NCBI GenBank assembly: GCA_946480475.1
Contig: CAMLJM010000001.1
Span: 87,780-151,779, forward strand
Direction: 5' to 3'
Length of the DNA stretch: 64,000 nt
From: an uncultured Alphaproteobacteria bacterium
GTDB taxonomy: Bacteria > Pseudomonadota > Alphaproteobacteria > Micavibrionales > Micavibrionaceae
Under the pieces are notes generated by a model, which had not been told where the DNA came from, did not search any database, and worked only from the letters and a program-made list of their open reading frames with translations. Below are positions 1 through 9,144 of this stretch, piece by piece. The translations under genes were made by a program, and so were the position numbers. The number at the start of each line of letters is the position of its first letter. Position 1 is the stretch's first letter.

Positions 1-157
1 ACATGCCGGTTTCGTCGTACAATTTGCGCACATCGATGGTTTTTGGGCCTACCGTGCCTTCCAGAACCGGGAGCTTCCAGCTTTTGCCGGACTCATCATC
101 AGTCAATGTAAATGTTTTACCGGGAACTTCGGCGGCTTTAGCCTCGGGCTTGGACAT
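1..157 (-). CDS. gltA: Citrate synthase, N-terminal fragment (truncated by window edge)
   Basis: Reading the minus strand from an ATG at 157 gives a 52-residue N-terminus that is cut by the window start. It contains the stretch GTVGPKTIDVRKLYDETGM, which is the typical beginning of type II (hexameric) bacterial citrate synthase, just before the conserved YDPGF segment. The enzyme condenses oxaloacetate and acetyl-CoA in the TCA cycle. It follows gltX in the same direction with an 88 bp gap, the usual alphaproteobacterial order. The catalytic residues lie outside the window, so only the family can be stated. Confidence 0.9.
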   Translation of the reverse strand, partial: MSKPEAKAAEVPGKTFTLTDDESGKSWKLPVLEGTVGPKTIDVRKLYDETGM

Positions 158-245
158 TTTGGAAACCTTTAAGGTAGGGGTGATTCACTAGAGAAAATAT
201 AATCCTGCTGTGCAGCAAGATCAAATCGTGAACCTGAATCTATCC

Positions 246-1637
246 CTAAGCGGTTAAAATATGGTTGAGACGGGCGAGCGTCTCGTCTTTTCCCAGAATC
301 ACGGCAGCATGGAAAACCGAGGGAGAAACTGTTGTTCCGGTTAGCGCTGCACGCAGGGGCATGGCGACCTTACCCAGTTTTCCGCCCTGTGTGTCGTTGG
401 CGACTTCTTTACAGGCAGATTCAACGGATTCCGGGGTAAAATTCTCAAGCTGGTTGAACTTATCAGCAAGGATTTTAAGCACCGTCGGGTCTAGGTTGGC
501 TTTGGCTTTTTCGTCAAAATCCAGTGGCACTGATTTGCAATAAAACGCGCCTTCATCTGCCATTTGCAGAAGTGTCCTGGCTCGGTTTTTCAGTTCATCC
601 ATACCAGCCAGCAGACGCTGGCGGCCTAAAGCGTCGACTTTTAGTCCTTTCTTTTCGATAAAAGGTACAACCAGGTCTACAAGGCGCTGGTTATCGGCCT
701 CCTTCATATAATGGGCGTTTACATTCTCAAGCTTGGCGAAATCGAAGCGTGCAGGCGAACGGTGAACATGATCAAGATCAAACCATTCAATCGCTTGCGC
801 AGTGCTGATGATTTCATCATCGCCGTGGCTCCAGCCCAGACGCAGTAAATAGTTGCGCATGGCTTCAGGCAGGTAACCCATATTTGCATATTCTGCGACA
901 CCGGTGGCGCCATGGCGTTTTGATAACTTTGCGCCATCGGGGCCGAGGATTAATGGCAAGTGGGCATATTCAGGAATTTTCCAACCCATGGCGTCGTAAA
1001 TGATGTTTTGGCGGAATGTGTTGTTCAGGTGGTCATCGCCGCGAATAACGTGCGTAACGCCCATGTCATGGTCATCGACCACCACAGCCAGCATGTATGT
1101 CGGAGTGCCGTCAGAGCGCAGGATGATGAAGTCATCAAGTTGTTCGTTATTGACCACGACTTCGCCCTGTACATGATCTTTAACAACGCTTTCTCCGCCG
1201 ATCGGGGCTTTAATGCGAATAACAGGTTTTATACCTTCGGGCGGTGTGGCTGTGCTATCGCGCCAGCGGCGATCATAGAATGCAAGCGAACCTTCCGCCT
1301 TTGCTTTTTCGCGCATGGCCTCCAGTTCCTCGGGTGAGCAATAACAATAGTAAGCCTTGCCTGCCTTTAACATCTCCCGCGCAACTTCAGCATGGCGGTC
1401 GCGGCGTTCAAACTGGGAGAGGACAGGGCCATCCCATGTCAGACCCAGCCACGTCAGGCCATCTTTGATAGATTCTACAAATTCAGGGGCGTAACGTGCG
1501 CGGTCTGTATCCTCGATACGGAATTGCATCTGGCCTTTATGGTGCTGTGCGAACAGCCAGTTATAAAGTGCAGTACGGGCTGTGCCGATGTGCATCAACC
1601 CCGTTGGAGATGGTGGAATTCTTGTAATAACGCCCAT
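246..1637 (-). CDS. gltX: Glutamyl-tRNA synthetase
   Basis: This 463-residue class I aminoacyl-tRNA synthetase charges tRNA with glutamate in the cytoplasm. The N-terminus has the PPSPTGxxHIGT form of the HIGH motif at residues 8-19, and KLSKRHG near residue 238 is the KMSKS loop. Residues 100-115 lack the Cys zinc cluster found in some family members, although a C-Y-C pair is present around residue 97. Length is normal. Many alphaproteobacteria carry two gltX copies, one of which may charge tRNA-Gln for later amidation; I cannot tell which type this is. It lies upstream of gltA and divergent from comEC. Confidence 0.95.
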   Translation of the reverse strand: MGVITRIPPSPTGLMHIGTARTALYNWLFAQHHKGQMQFRIEDTDRARYAPEFVESIKDGLTWLGLTWDGPVLSQFERRDRHAEVAREMLKAGKAYYCYCSPEELEAMREKAKAEGSLAFYDRRWRDSTATPPEGIKPVIRIKAPIGGESVVKDHVQGEVVVNNEQLDDFIILRSDGTPTYMLAVVVDDHDMGVTHVIRGDDHLNNTFRQNIIYDAMGWKIPEYAHLPLILGPDGAKLSKRHGATGVAEYANMGYLPEAMRNYLLRLGWSHGDDEIISTAQAIEWFDLDHVHRSPARFDFAKLENVNAHYMKEADNQRLVDLVVPFIEKKGLKVDALGRQRLLAGMDELKNRARTLLQMADEGAFYCKSVPLDFDEKAKANLDPTVLKILADKFNQLENFTPESVESACKEVANDTQGGKLGKVAMPLRAALTGTTVSPSVFHAAVILGKDETLARLNHILTA

Positions 1638-1723
1638 TTTTAAGCCCTTGTTTTAGCCCTTGTATTAGGTGAGGGAGAGTGTAAGGTTTTTCAGAATAAA
1701 CGCAACAGGGAGCTTATGCCGGA

Positions 1724-3853
1724 ATGGCCCGGGAAGGGGAAATTCAGGAGTTTATAGGTATTCGCGCCAGTCGGGAAACTGGCTGGCGCGAGCGCTTGGC
1801 CGCCATTCTGATGGCACAGAAGGATCGCCTGTTTCTGTTTGCGCCTATATGCATGGGTATTGGCGTCTGCACTTATTTTGGTCTTCGGTTTGAGCCTCTA
1901 TGGTTACAGGCCCTTCTGCCATGGGTTTTATCAGGGGCTGTTCTAATGGTCTTATGGCCTAGACGCCTGAATAATCTGAAACTCTATTCTTCTTTCTTAG
2001 TGACAATTGCAATGTTTCTGGCATGCAGCGGCTTTGTGTTTTCAAAGTTACGCACTGAGATGGTCGCGACGCCTGTCCTTCACGAAACGATCAGGTATGC
2101 TGATGTTCAGGGGCGTGTATCCAGTATAGAGTTTTTGGAAGAGGGCCAGGGATTACGTTTGATCCTGAAGGATCTGGTTATTGAAGATCTTGCCGCCGAT
2201 AAAACGCCCCATAGCATACGACTAAAAGTGCGCAAGGCTGATGGTATTAATCCCGGTGACCGCATCTCCATCCTGGCGGAGCTGAAACCGCCATCTGCGC
2301 CTGTTGCACCGGGTGCATTTGATTTTCAGCGTTTTGCCTATTTTAAGCAAATAGGGGCATTTGGATTTTCTTATAAAGATCCCGTACTTATGAGTCCTGC
2401 TGAGAGTACAGTGTCACTGTGGTTGGAACATTTGCGCCAGAAAGTCGGTGCCCGGATTATTGCGGCTATGCCTTCCAGAGAGGCGGGGATTGCGAATGCG
2501 CTGATGACAGGCGAACGTGCGGCCATTTCTGAGAAAGATAATCAGGAAATGCGCGATTCTGGTATCGTTCATATCATCTCGATTTCCGGTTTGCACATCA
2601 GCATGATTGCGGGCGTTGTCTTTTTTACAACAAGGTTCCTGATGGCATTGTTCCCGACATTTGCGATTTATCACCCCATTAAGAAATATGCGGCCATCAT
2701 CGCTTTGATTGTGACCGTACTTTATATGTTTATGGTGGGAGGGACGGTCCCCACTGTACGCTCAGTCGTCATGACGGGAATTATTCTTTTGGCGATTATT
2801 CTCGACCGCATTCCACTTTCGTTGCGAGTAGTGGCGATTGCCGCCATGCTTATTTCAATATTGGCGCCTGAAGCTGTTATGGGGGCCAGCTTCCAGATGT
2901 CGTTTATGGCTGTTATGGGGCTTGTGGCATTTTATGAAGCCACCCGCACATACTGGGTTGATATGTATCGTCATTCTGGCTGGTTTAAACGGGGGCTGAT
3001 TTATCTGGCCGGGGTTTGTATTACCACTGTGATCGCCAGTATCGCTACTGCACCTTTTAGTATTTATCATTTTCAGCAGTTTGCGAATTACGGGTTGATT
3101 GCCAATCTTCTGGCTGTGCCACTGACGTCCTTTATTGTCATGCCTGCCGCGCTTATTGCTTATGTTCTTATGCCGTTTAGCCTTGAAGGGCCTGCTTTGT
3201 GGGTTATGGGGCATGGATTAAGCGGAATGTTGTGGGTGTCGCATACGATTGCCAGCCTTCCCCATGCGGTGTGGAATCCACCTGCATGGCCGACAAGTGC
3301 GCTGATATCTTTTACTGTGGCGGGTATTTTTATGTGTCTCTTGCAAGGATGGGGAAAGACATTCGCCTTATTGCCGCTGCTGGCAGGGATTGTTCTTATA
3401 GGTATGTGGAAGACACCTGATGTCCTTGTAAGTAATTCAGGTAAATTGATGGCTATACATTCTGCTGATGACCAAATTTATATCTCTTCCAGAAGGTCTG
3501 ATAAGTTTGTAGCTGAAGCCTGGGTGCGGTTATGGGGCCATGGGTCGGAAAAACCGCAATCGTTTGATGAAGGACCACTGACATGTGACGATGTGGGGTG
3601 TAGATATGATACTGGGGATGGAAAGATTTCCTTTTTGTACCATGCGAGCGCCCAAGCAGAAGATTGCGCGTGGGCTGATATTGTGATTGCTGATGATCCT
3701 TTAAAAATCAGGACATGCTCTGCACATGTTATTATTGATCGTTTTGACCTGTGGCGTAAGGGTGCCCATGCCGTTTGGCTTGATGATATGCGGGTTCAAT
3801 CTGTTGCTGATGTCAGGGGAAGCAGGCCTTGGGTGATCAGCAATGCTGATTAA
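1724..3853 (+). CDS. comEC: ComEC/Rec2 family DNA-uptake membrane protein
   Basis: This is a 709-residue polytopic inner-membrane protein. It has hydrophobic N-terminal segments (about 40-115), a soluble OB-like region (about 125-225), and then the competence core, with the signature I(S)GLHISMIAG around residue 290 and many membrane segments up to about residue 560. The C-terminal soluble part is short and I see no HxHxDH metallo-beta-lactamase motif, so the nuclease-like domain looks degenerate or missing its metal ligands. ComEC forms the channel for single-stranded DNA during transformation. The position next to gltX and lexA is conserved in alphaproteobacteria. The 3' end overlaps the convergent esterase gene by 4 bp. 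Confidence 0.9.
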   Translation: MAREGEIQEFIGIRASRETGWRERLAAILMAQKDRLFLFAPICMGIGVCTYFGLRFEPLWLQALLPWVLSGAVLMVLWPRRLNNLKLYSSFLVTIAMFLACSGFVFSKLRTEMVATPVLHETIRYADVQGRVSSIEFLEEGQGLRLILKDLVIEDLAADKTPHSIRLKVRKADGINPGDRISILAELKPPSAPVAPGAFDFQRFAYFKQIGAFGFSYKDPVLMSPAESTVSLWLEHLRQKVGARIIAAMPSREAGIANALMTGERAAISEKDNQEMRDSGIVHIISISGLHISMIAGVVFFTTRFLMALFPTFAIYHPIKKYAAIIALIVTVLYMFMVGGTVPTVRSVVMTGIILLAIILDRIPLSLRVVAIAAMLISILAPEAVMGASFQMSFMAVMGLVAFYEATRTYWVDMYRHSGWFKRGLIYLAGVCITTVIASIATAPFSIYHFQQFANYGLIANLLAVPLTSFIVMPAALIAYVLMPFSLEGPALWVMGHGLSGMLWVSHTIASLPHAVWNPPAWPTSALISFTVAGIFMCLLQGWGKTFALLPLLAGIVLIGMWKTPDVLVSNSGKLMAIHSADDQIYISSRRSDKFVAEAWVRLWGHGSEKPQSFDEGPLTCDDVGCRYDTGDGKISFLYHASAQAEDCAWADIVIADDPLKIRTCSAHVIIDRFDLWRKGAHAVWLDDMRVQSVADVRGSRPWVISNAD

Positions 3854-4785
3854 GGGGCCTTTCTTTTAGAGGCAAAGAACTCCCACAGGATGTCTGTAGC
3901 ATCATATCCCATGTAGTTAGAGCCATCGTCAAATTCGCTGTATATTGCTTTAACGCTGCCAGGCCAATTGTGGCCGCTATTTTTTATGGTATGCAACGTC
4001 ACGAGTGTTCCCTTTTTACAATTTGCCGTAGTGTAGACAGTGATGTTTCCCTTATTGCGGATGCTTTCAGTACCGGTACAGCCATTTTTCTCCCGCCAAA
4101 AGTTGTATGTGGATTTAATCGGTAGAAAGACACTTTCCGGCTTCATATAAGGTTTTATCTCAGAAGCGGTCGGCTTGCCGCCTTCAAACGGGACGGTTTT
4201 GTCGGCTAAACCATGAATCATGATAATGGGGACGGGTGACTGAGGTGCTGGTTGGTCATTAAATGTGCCGCCTTCAACTACCCCAATGGCGGCAATTTTA
4301 TGTGATAGTGCAGCACCAGCACGATGGGCCAGCATACCGCCGTTAGACATACCGGCCAAATAAATACGCTTTGGGTTCGCGCCCTGGAATTTGACGAGCT
4401 TATCAATCAGCGCATTGAGAAAGGCAAGGTCATCCGGCTTGTCTTTCCATTCCAAGTCGCAGCATTGATCTGCATTCCATGTAAGCAAGGTGTCTTCAAG
4501 TTTACCGGAGCCATAAGGATAAACCGCAATAAATCCAAATTTATCGGCTTTATCGCTGAAACGTGTGGCCTTCTTAATTTGTTCCGCACTGCTTCTGCCG
4601 CCGTGAAGCACGATAACGACAGGAAGCCCTTCCGCCAAATTAACCGGTGTGGGAATAGGGATGTGCATCATGTATAGACGTTCGACACCGTTTACATCTA
4701 TTTTGAATTCTTCGTGATTGCCAGGTACTGCCCATGCTGGTGATGAGAGTATAAGTAATCCCAGAAATAAGCAGAGTATGCGCAT
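3850..4785 (-). CDS. Secreted esterase of the LpqC / PHB-depolymerase family
   Basis: This is a 311-residue alpha/beta hydrolase with a signal peptide (residues 1-19, cleavage expected after AWA). An HGG oxyanion-hole motif is at 61-63, the nucleophile elbow GMSNGG has Ser147, a likely acid is Asp194, and His272 lies in the GHNWPG motif typical of polyhydroxybutyrate depolymerase and feruloyl esterase relatives (COG3509). It should cleave ester bonds in the periplasm or outside the cell; the substrate cannot be read from sequence. It starts one base from the end of lexA and may be co-transcribed with it. It is an addition to the usual lexA-comEC neighbourhood. Confidence 0.8.
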   Translation of the reverse strand: MRILCLFLGLLILSSPAWAVPGNHEEFKIDVNGVERLYMMHIPIPTPVNLAEGLPVVIVLHGGRSSAEQIKKATRFSDKADKFGFIAVYPYGSGKLEDTLLTWNADQCCDLEWKDKPDDLAFLNALIDKLVKFQGANPKRIYLAGMSNGGMLAHRAGAALSHKIAAIGVVEGGTFNDQPAPQSPVPIIMIHGLADKTVPFEGGKPTASEIKPYMKPESVFLPIKSTYNFWREKNGCTGTESIRNKGNITVYTTANCKKGTLVTLHTIKNSGHNWPGSVKAIYSEFDDGSNYMGYDATDILWEFFASKRKAP

Positions 4786-5474
4786 TAATGGTACGTGCGC
4801 ATCAGGCTAACCAGTTTCCCCTGGACCTTTACACGTTCTGGTTCCAGAACGCGCGGTTCATATTCATCGTTTTCGGGCTCAAGAATGATTTTGTTGCCTG
4901 AACGGCGAATACGTTTCAGCGTGGCTTCGTGATCGTCAACCAACGCCACAACGATAGTGCCGTTTTCAGCAGTATCGCATTTCTGGATGATGACAGTATC
5001 ACCATCATTGATTCCTGCATTGATCATGGAGTCACCGGCAATAGTCAGGGCATAATGTTCGCCGCGGCCCAGCATGGAAGGTGGGATTTCAATCGTAGCT
5101 GTTTCATCGCGCAGAGCCTCGATCGGCGTACCGGCAGCAATTCTACCATAGAGGGGAATAATTTCTGCCGTTGATGCTGTGGTTGCCATGTTCTGCACAG
5201 CACGGATGTTGCGGCTGACGCTGGCGGCGGAGGAAACATCATTCGCGGCTGGGGCATAACCTTCCGGCAGTTTTCTTACTTCAAGGGCGCGCGCACGATG
5301 GGGCAGGCGTTCAAGATATCCGCGTTCAACGAGAGCGCTGATCAGGCGATGTATGCCCGATTTTGATTTAAGGCCCAGAGCCTCTTTCATTTCTTCAAAT
5401 GAAGGGGCGACGTCACCCTGCTGCATACGCTCGTGTATGAATAACAACAGGTCTTTCTGTTTCCGGGTCAGCAT
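4785..5474 (-). CDS. lexA: LexA SOS repressor / self-cleaving protease
   Basis: This 229-residue protein has an N-terminal winged helix-turn-helix (1-65, with SFEEMKEALGLKSKSGIHRL) and a C-terminal S24 autoprotease domain. The scissile bond is Ala114-Gly115, the nucleophile is Ser149 (GDSM) and the general base is Lys187. It represses DNA-repair genes until RecA filaments trigger self-cleavage. The linker of about 40 residues (68-105) is longer than in E. coli, as in other alphaproteobacteria. It sits between trpC and the esterase gene. Two copies of an 11-bp motif lie in its upstream region and may be autoregulatory sites. Confidence 0.95.
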   Translation of the reverse strand: MLTRKQKDLLLFIHERMQQGDVAPSFEEMKEALGLKSKSGIHRLISALVERGYLERLPHRARALEVRKLPEGYAPAANDVSSAASVSRNIRAVQNMATTASTAEIIPLYGRIAAGTPIEALRDETATIEIPPSMLGRGEHYALTIAGDSMINAGINDGDTVIIQKCDTAENGTIVVALVDDHEATLKRIRRSGNKIILEPENDEYEPRVLEPERVKVQGKLVSLMRTYH

Positions 5475-5502
5475 TTAGGGGCATTCTCCTGCTTATTTGT
5501 AT

Positions 5503-5564
5503 ACTATTTGTTCTTATTCTAGCTTGATTCTGCAGGAACTTCCACTATTTGTTCACTTTTGTTC
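5503..5564. promoter_or_regulatory. Candidate LexA operator region (repeated ACTATTTGTTC)
   Basis: ACTATTTGTTC occurs at 5503-5513 and again at 5544-5554, start to start 41 bp, roughly four helical turns. A further GTTC follows the second copy at 5561-5564. The known alphaproteobacterial SOS box is GTTC-N7-GTTC; here the two GTTC are separated by 6 bases, so this is not an exact match. The position directly upstream of lexA makes autoregulation the natural reading. Confidence 0.4.
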
Positions 5565-5574
5565 TTGGAATGTA

Positions 5575-6366
5575 TTATGAAATTCCCAGAAGGGTTCTTG
5601 TAGCGGCTGTCACATCAGGCTGGCGCATCAGGCTTTCGCCGACAAGAAATGCGGGAAAGCCTGCATTTTGCAGACGTTTAAGGTCGTCATGGCCATGGAT
5701 TCCGCTTTCTGCAACGCGCAGGGTGTGGGCAGGCATAGTGGCGGCAATATCGAGGGCGGTATTTAGATCAACTTTCAGTGTTTTCAGGTTCCGACTGTTC
5801 ACACCGACCATCTGAGGGTTAAGTTTCATAGCACGATCAAGCTCTTCACGATTGTGCACTTCGAAGAGGACATCAAGACTCAGGGATGTTGCAAGTTCAT
5901 AGAGTTCCTTGGTCAACCCATCATCAAGGGCGGCCATGATAATTAACATGCAATCGGCACCCATGGCACGGGTTTCATAAACTTGATAGGCTTCGACTAT
6001 GAAATCCTTACGCAGCACAGGTAGATCACAAGCGGCGCGCCCTTGTATCAAATATTCTGTTTTGCCCTGAAAGTAAGGTTCATCGGTCAGGATGGACAGA
6101 CATGCCGCGCCACCAGCCTTATAAGCCCTGGCCAATTCAGCAGGATCGAAATCTTCACGTATTACGCCGACGCTGGGGGACGCTTTTTTGATCTCTGCAA
6201 TAAGTGCGGGTAGTCCCGCAGCTTCTTTGGCGCGTAATGCATTGATAAAACCGCGTACGGGTGTTGCTGTTTTGGCTTGTTGTTCGAGATCAGCTTGCGA
6301 TATTTTTGCTTTGCAGACCCCTACATGAGTGCGCTTATCGTCGCATATTTTTTGTAAAACACTCAT
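5575..6366 (-). CDS. trpC: Indole-3-glycerol phosphate synthase
   Basis: This 263-residue TIM-barrel enzyme converts carboxyphenylamino-deoxyribulose phosphate to indole-3-glycerol phosphate in tryptophan synthesis. Visible family features are PALIAEIKKASPS (substrate-binding Lys and Ser), LRKDFIVEAYQVYE (catalytic Lys region), VGVNSRNLKT and VAESGI near the C-terminus. Length is typical of the monofunctional enzyme, with no fused TrpF. Its ATG overlaps the trpD stop by 4 bases (ATGA), so the two are translationally coupled. It is the last gene of trpGDC; 100 bp separate it from lexA. Confidence 0.96.
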   Translation of the reverse strand: MSVLQKICDDKRTHVGVCKAKISQADLEQQAKTATPVRGFINALRAKEAAGLPALIAEIKKASPSVGVIREDFDPAELARAYKAGGAACLSILTDEPYFQGKTEYLIQGRAACDLPVLRKDFIVEAYQVYETRAMGADCMLIIMAALDDGLTKELYELATSLSLDVLFEVHNREELDRAMKLNPQMVGVNSRNLKTLKVDLNTALDIAATMPAHTLRVAESGIHGHDDLKRLQNAGFPAFLVGESLMRQPDVTAATRTLLGIS

Positions 6367-7373
6367 GCCGCTCTCGTAAATTCAATGTATTCCGTCAGGA
6401 TCTTTTTGGCTTTGCCACTATCAATCGCTTCGGCTGCCATATGGGCAGCTTTGGCGGGATCAACCGTTTTGTCAGCAATTAATAGTGCTGCAGCTGCATT
6501 CGCCAGAACAATATTGCGATAAGCGAAGATTTCACCATCGAGCAGACGCTTGAGCGCTTCAGCGTTATATTTTGCGTCACCGCCCATAAGTGATGGTGTT
6601 GATGAGTAATCAAGCCCGAAATATTGTGGCATGATATTTTCTATATCGACTTTATGGCGCTCCAGCTTTGCGATGCGGGTTTTGCCTGTGACGGTAATCT
6701 CATCAAGGCCATCCTGACCATGCACAATCCACGCTTTTTCTGCGCCTAATCTTTCCAGTGTGTGCGCCATGGGCGACAGCCATTTTTCATCGAAAACACC
6801 AATTAGTTGACGCTTTGTGCCTGCCGGGTTGGAAAGCGGGCCTAACAAGTTGAATATTGTGCGGAAGCCAAGCTTCTTGCGGATGGGTACAACATGCTTC
6901 ATGGCGCTGTGATGGCGTGGCGCCATCAGGAAGGCAAAGTTGTATCGCGCCAATGCTTCTTCTATGGTTTCATGGTCAATATCCAGATTGACACCCAGCG
7001 CTTCTAATACGTCAGCGGCACCTGATTTTGAACTGGCGGCGCGATTGCCGTGTTTTGCAACGGGCACGTCGCAGGCGGCCACCACGAGGGCTACAGCGGT
7101 TGAGATGTTAAAGGTTCCGCTGCCATCACCACCAGTACCGCAACAATCTATCGCACCGGGGGGAGCTTTAATCGTGGCTGCTTTATCGCGCATGACACGT
7201 GCGGCGCCGGTGATCTCGTCCACGGTTTCACCCTTTTTCATCAGATAAGTGAGAAAAGCGGCAATATCGTCTTCAGAAGCTGCACCATCCATGATGGTTG
7301 TCATGGCTGTTATCATTTCCTGCTCGGAAAGATTTTCACCGATACGAAGCTTATCTAATGAGAGATTACTCAT
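6363..7373 (-). CDS. trpD: Anthranilate phosphoribosyltransferase
   Basis: This 336-residue enzyme attaches the ribose-phosphate of PRPP to anthranilate, the second step of tryptophan synthesis. The glycine-rich PRPP loop DCCGTGGDGSGTFNIST is near residues 76-92, and KHGNRAASSKSGAADVLEALG follows as the anthranilate-binding region. Length and motifs are standard. It overlaps trpG upstream and trpC downstream by ATGA junctions, a tightly coupled trpGDC unit. Confidence 0.96.
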   Translation of the reverse strand: MSNLSLDKLRIGENLSEQEMITAMTTIMDGAASEDDIAAFLTYLMKKGETVDEITGAARVMRDKAATIKAPPGAIDCCGTGGDGSGTFNISTAVALVVAACDVPVAKHGNRAASSKSGAADVLEALGVNLDIDHETIEEALARYNFAFLMAPRHHSAMKHVVPIRKKLGFRTIFNLLGPLSNPAGTKRQLIGVFDEKWLSPMAHTLERLGAEKAWIVHGQDGLDEITVTGKTRIAKLERHKVDIENIMPQYFGLDYSSTPSLMGGDAKYNAEALKRLLDGEIFAYRNIVLANAAAALLIADKTVDPAKAAHMAAEAIDSGKAKKILTEYIEFTRAA

Positions 7374-7942
7374 TGCGTCATCTTTACAAAATTACGCATC
7401 AGGTCGTGGCCGTGTGCCGTGGCAATGCTTTCGGGGTGGAATTGCACGCTGTGTAATGGCTTCGTTTTATGCATCAGGCCCATGATCTGGCCGTCGGACG
7501 TTTCCGCCGTAATTTCCAGCGTATCGGGCAGGGTAGCGCGCTCCACAATTAACGAATGGTAACGGGTCACGGGATAGGGGCTTGGCAGCCCGGCAAAAAC
7601 GCTTTTATTGGTATGGGTAATGTCGGAAATCTTGCCATGCATAGGTTGGGGTGCGCGAATGACCTTGCCGCCAAAGGCCTGCCCCATCGCTTGCAGGCCC
7701 AGACAGACGCCAAATAAGGGGATATCATGATCGGCGGCGGCCTGAATTAAGCGCAGGCAAATACCCGCGTGATCTGGATCGCTAGGACCAGGAGAAATGA
7801 CGATTCCAGAGGGCTTTAGCGCCAAAACCTCATCTACGCTGAGAGCGTCATTCCGATGAACGGTTGTTTCCGCCCCGAGATCACCAAGATACTGGACGAG
7901 GTTAAAAGTAAAACTGTCATAATTGTCGATCAGAACTAGCAT
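7370..7942 (-). CDS. trpG: Anthranilate synthase glutamine amidotransferase component
   Basis: This class I glutamine amidotransferase supplies ammonia to TrpE. The triad is the Cys in FGVCLGLQ, with His and Glu in the FHPES motif near the C-terminus. The family start is MxxLIDNYDSFT, so I place the start at 7942 (190 residues). An upstream in-frame ATG at 7972 would add ten residues with no family match and no visible ribosome site. It starts the trpGDC unit and is separated from trpE by the yibQ-like gene on the other strand, so the two subunits are made from different transcripts. Confidence 0.95.
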   Translation of the reverse strand: MLVLIDNYDSFTFNLVQYLGDLGAETTVHRNDALSVDEVLALKPSGIVISPGPSDPDHAGICLRLIQAAADHDIPLFGVCLGLQAMGQAFGGKVIRAPQPMHGKISDITHTNKSVFAGLPSPYPVTRYHSLIVERATLPDTLEITAETSDGQIMGLMHKTKPLHSVQFHPESIATAHGHDLMRNFVKMTQ

Positions 7943-7995
7943 GCCCTTTATATGAACGACCGGGGATAACATGGCAAGGAAGATTTACCCGGACT

Positions 7996-9144
7996 ATGGG
8001 AAAGGGTTATGCTGAACCCATGAAAGACAAAAAGATACCCTTTATCCTTCGTCCCGTCGTTGTCGGCCTGTTCTTTGTAGCGGCGCTGGCAGTTTGTTCT
8101 CTAGCTTATCGCGCAAGCGAGCGGGCGGAAATTGCGGCAGAAAATGCAGCCCATGATTCAGAGATGGCGCGCTTGCAGGAAAGCCGCGCTTACTATGAGG
8201 GTAAAATTTCAGAGAAACCGCCGGTGGTAGCAACAGGGGAAATTGCACTGCCTGCCATGCCTGAAATTCCTGCGAATATACAAAATACACCTAAAGAACT
8301 GGTCGTACCGGATTATGCAGAAATTGTTCCTTCCCCCGCAGAGCCTGACTGGCAAAAGAATTCTGTCACTTATAACCATGATGGTTCAAAGGCGAAGATT
8401 GTCATCATCATCGATGATATGGGTATGGACCGGAAACATACGCGTGAGGCGTTAGCCTTGCCGTCGCCGGTTACGTTCGCTTGGCTACCTTACGCTGAGA
8501 ATATTCAGCCTTTGGTCAATGAAGCCAAGGCTGCTGGCCATGAATCCATCGTCCATCTGCCAATGGAACCGGAGAGTACCAGCATTGATCCAGGACCGAC
8601 GGTGTTAAAAACCAGTATGACGCCTGATCAACTGAAAGCCATGATTGATACAAATCTTTCGGCATTCACGGGATATGTTGGTTTTAACAATCATATGGGC
8701 AGTAAAATGACGCAGGATACCGTTGCCATGCAGATGGTTATGACTGAAGCGGCACGGCGCGGTATTTTGTTCGTTGATTCGCGTACGGCCCCTAATTCTA
8801 TTGCAGATCAAACGGCAGCAGCCTTGGGTGTACCGCATGCAGTGCGGGACGTTTTCCTGGATCACTTTGAGGATATTCACAGCGTTCGTGCGGCATTGGA
8901 AAAAATGGAAGAAAAAGCCAGGCAGCAAGGTTATGCGATTGGCATTGGCCATCCTAAGGATAATACGTTAGCGGCCCTGAAGGAGTGGATCCCGACTTTG
9001 GCAGCAAAGGGTTTTGAGCTTGCGCCCGTCAGTGCTGTTGTAAGAACGACGGAGCCCGCTGCGGGGCGCGCTGCTGTAGCGCGCGTTTCCCAGGCAGCGA
9101 TCAGCTCGCCTTTTGTAGTAGGGCCTCTTCAGCCGCTTGAATAA
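7996..9144 (+). CDS. Divergent polysaccharide deacetylase (YibQ / COG2861 family)
   Basis: This is a protein of 382 residues, or 374 if the ATG at 8020 is used. One N-terminal membrane segment (about 17-38) is followed by a variable linker and, from about residue 130, the family domain beginning IVIIIDDMGMD. VHLPMEP and the GFNNHMGSKMT segment are typical. The fold is that of NodB-type deacetylases but the family is divergent, and its substrate is not established. It is probably anchored in the inner membrane and faces the periplasm. Its 3' end overlaps trpE by 44 bp in convergent orientation. Confidence 0.8.
   Translation: MGKGYAEPMKDKKIPFILRPVVVGLFFVAALAVCSLAYRASERAEIAAENAAHDSEMARLQESRAYYEGKISEKPPVVATGEIALPAMPEIPANIQNTPKELVVPDYAEIVPSPAEPDWQKNSVTYNHDGSKAKIVIIIDDMGMDRKHTREALALPSPVTFAWLPYAENIQPLVNEAKAAGHESIVHLPMEPESTSIDPGPTVLKTSMTPDQLKAMIDTNLSAFTGYVGFNNHMGSKMTQDTVAMQMVMTEAARRGILFVDSRTAPNSIADQTAAALGVPHAVRDVFLDHFEDIHSVRAALEKMEEKARQQGYAIGIGHPKDNTLAALKEWIPTLAAKGFELAPVSAVVRTTEPAAGRAAVARVSQAAISSPFVVGPLQPLE

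Noticed and set aside
5551..5564. Canonical SOS box GTTC-N7-GTTC upstream of lexA
   Set aside because: The two GTTC are separated by six, not seven bases; I keep it only as a candidate operator region.
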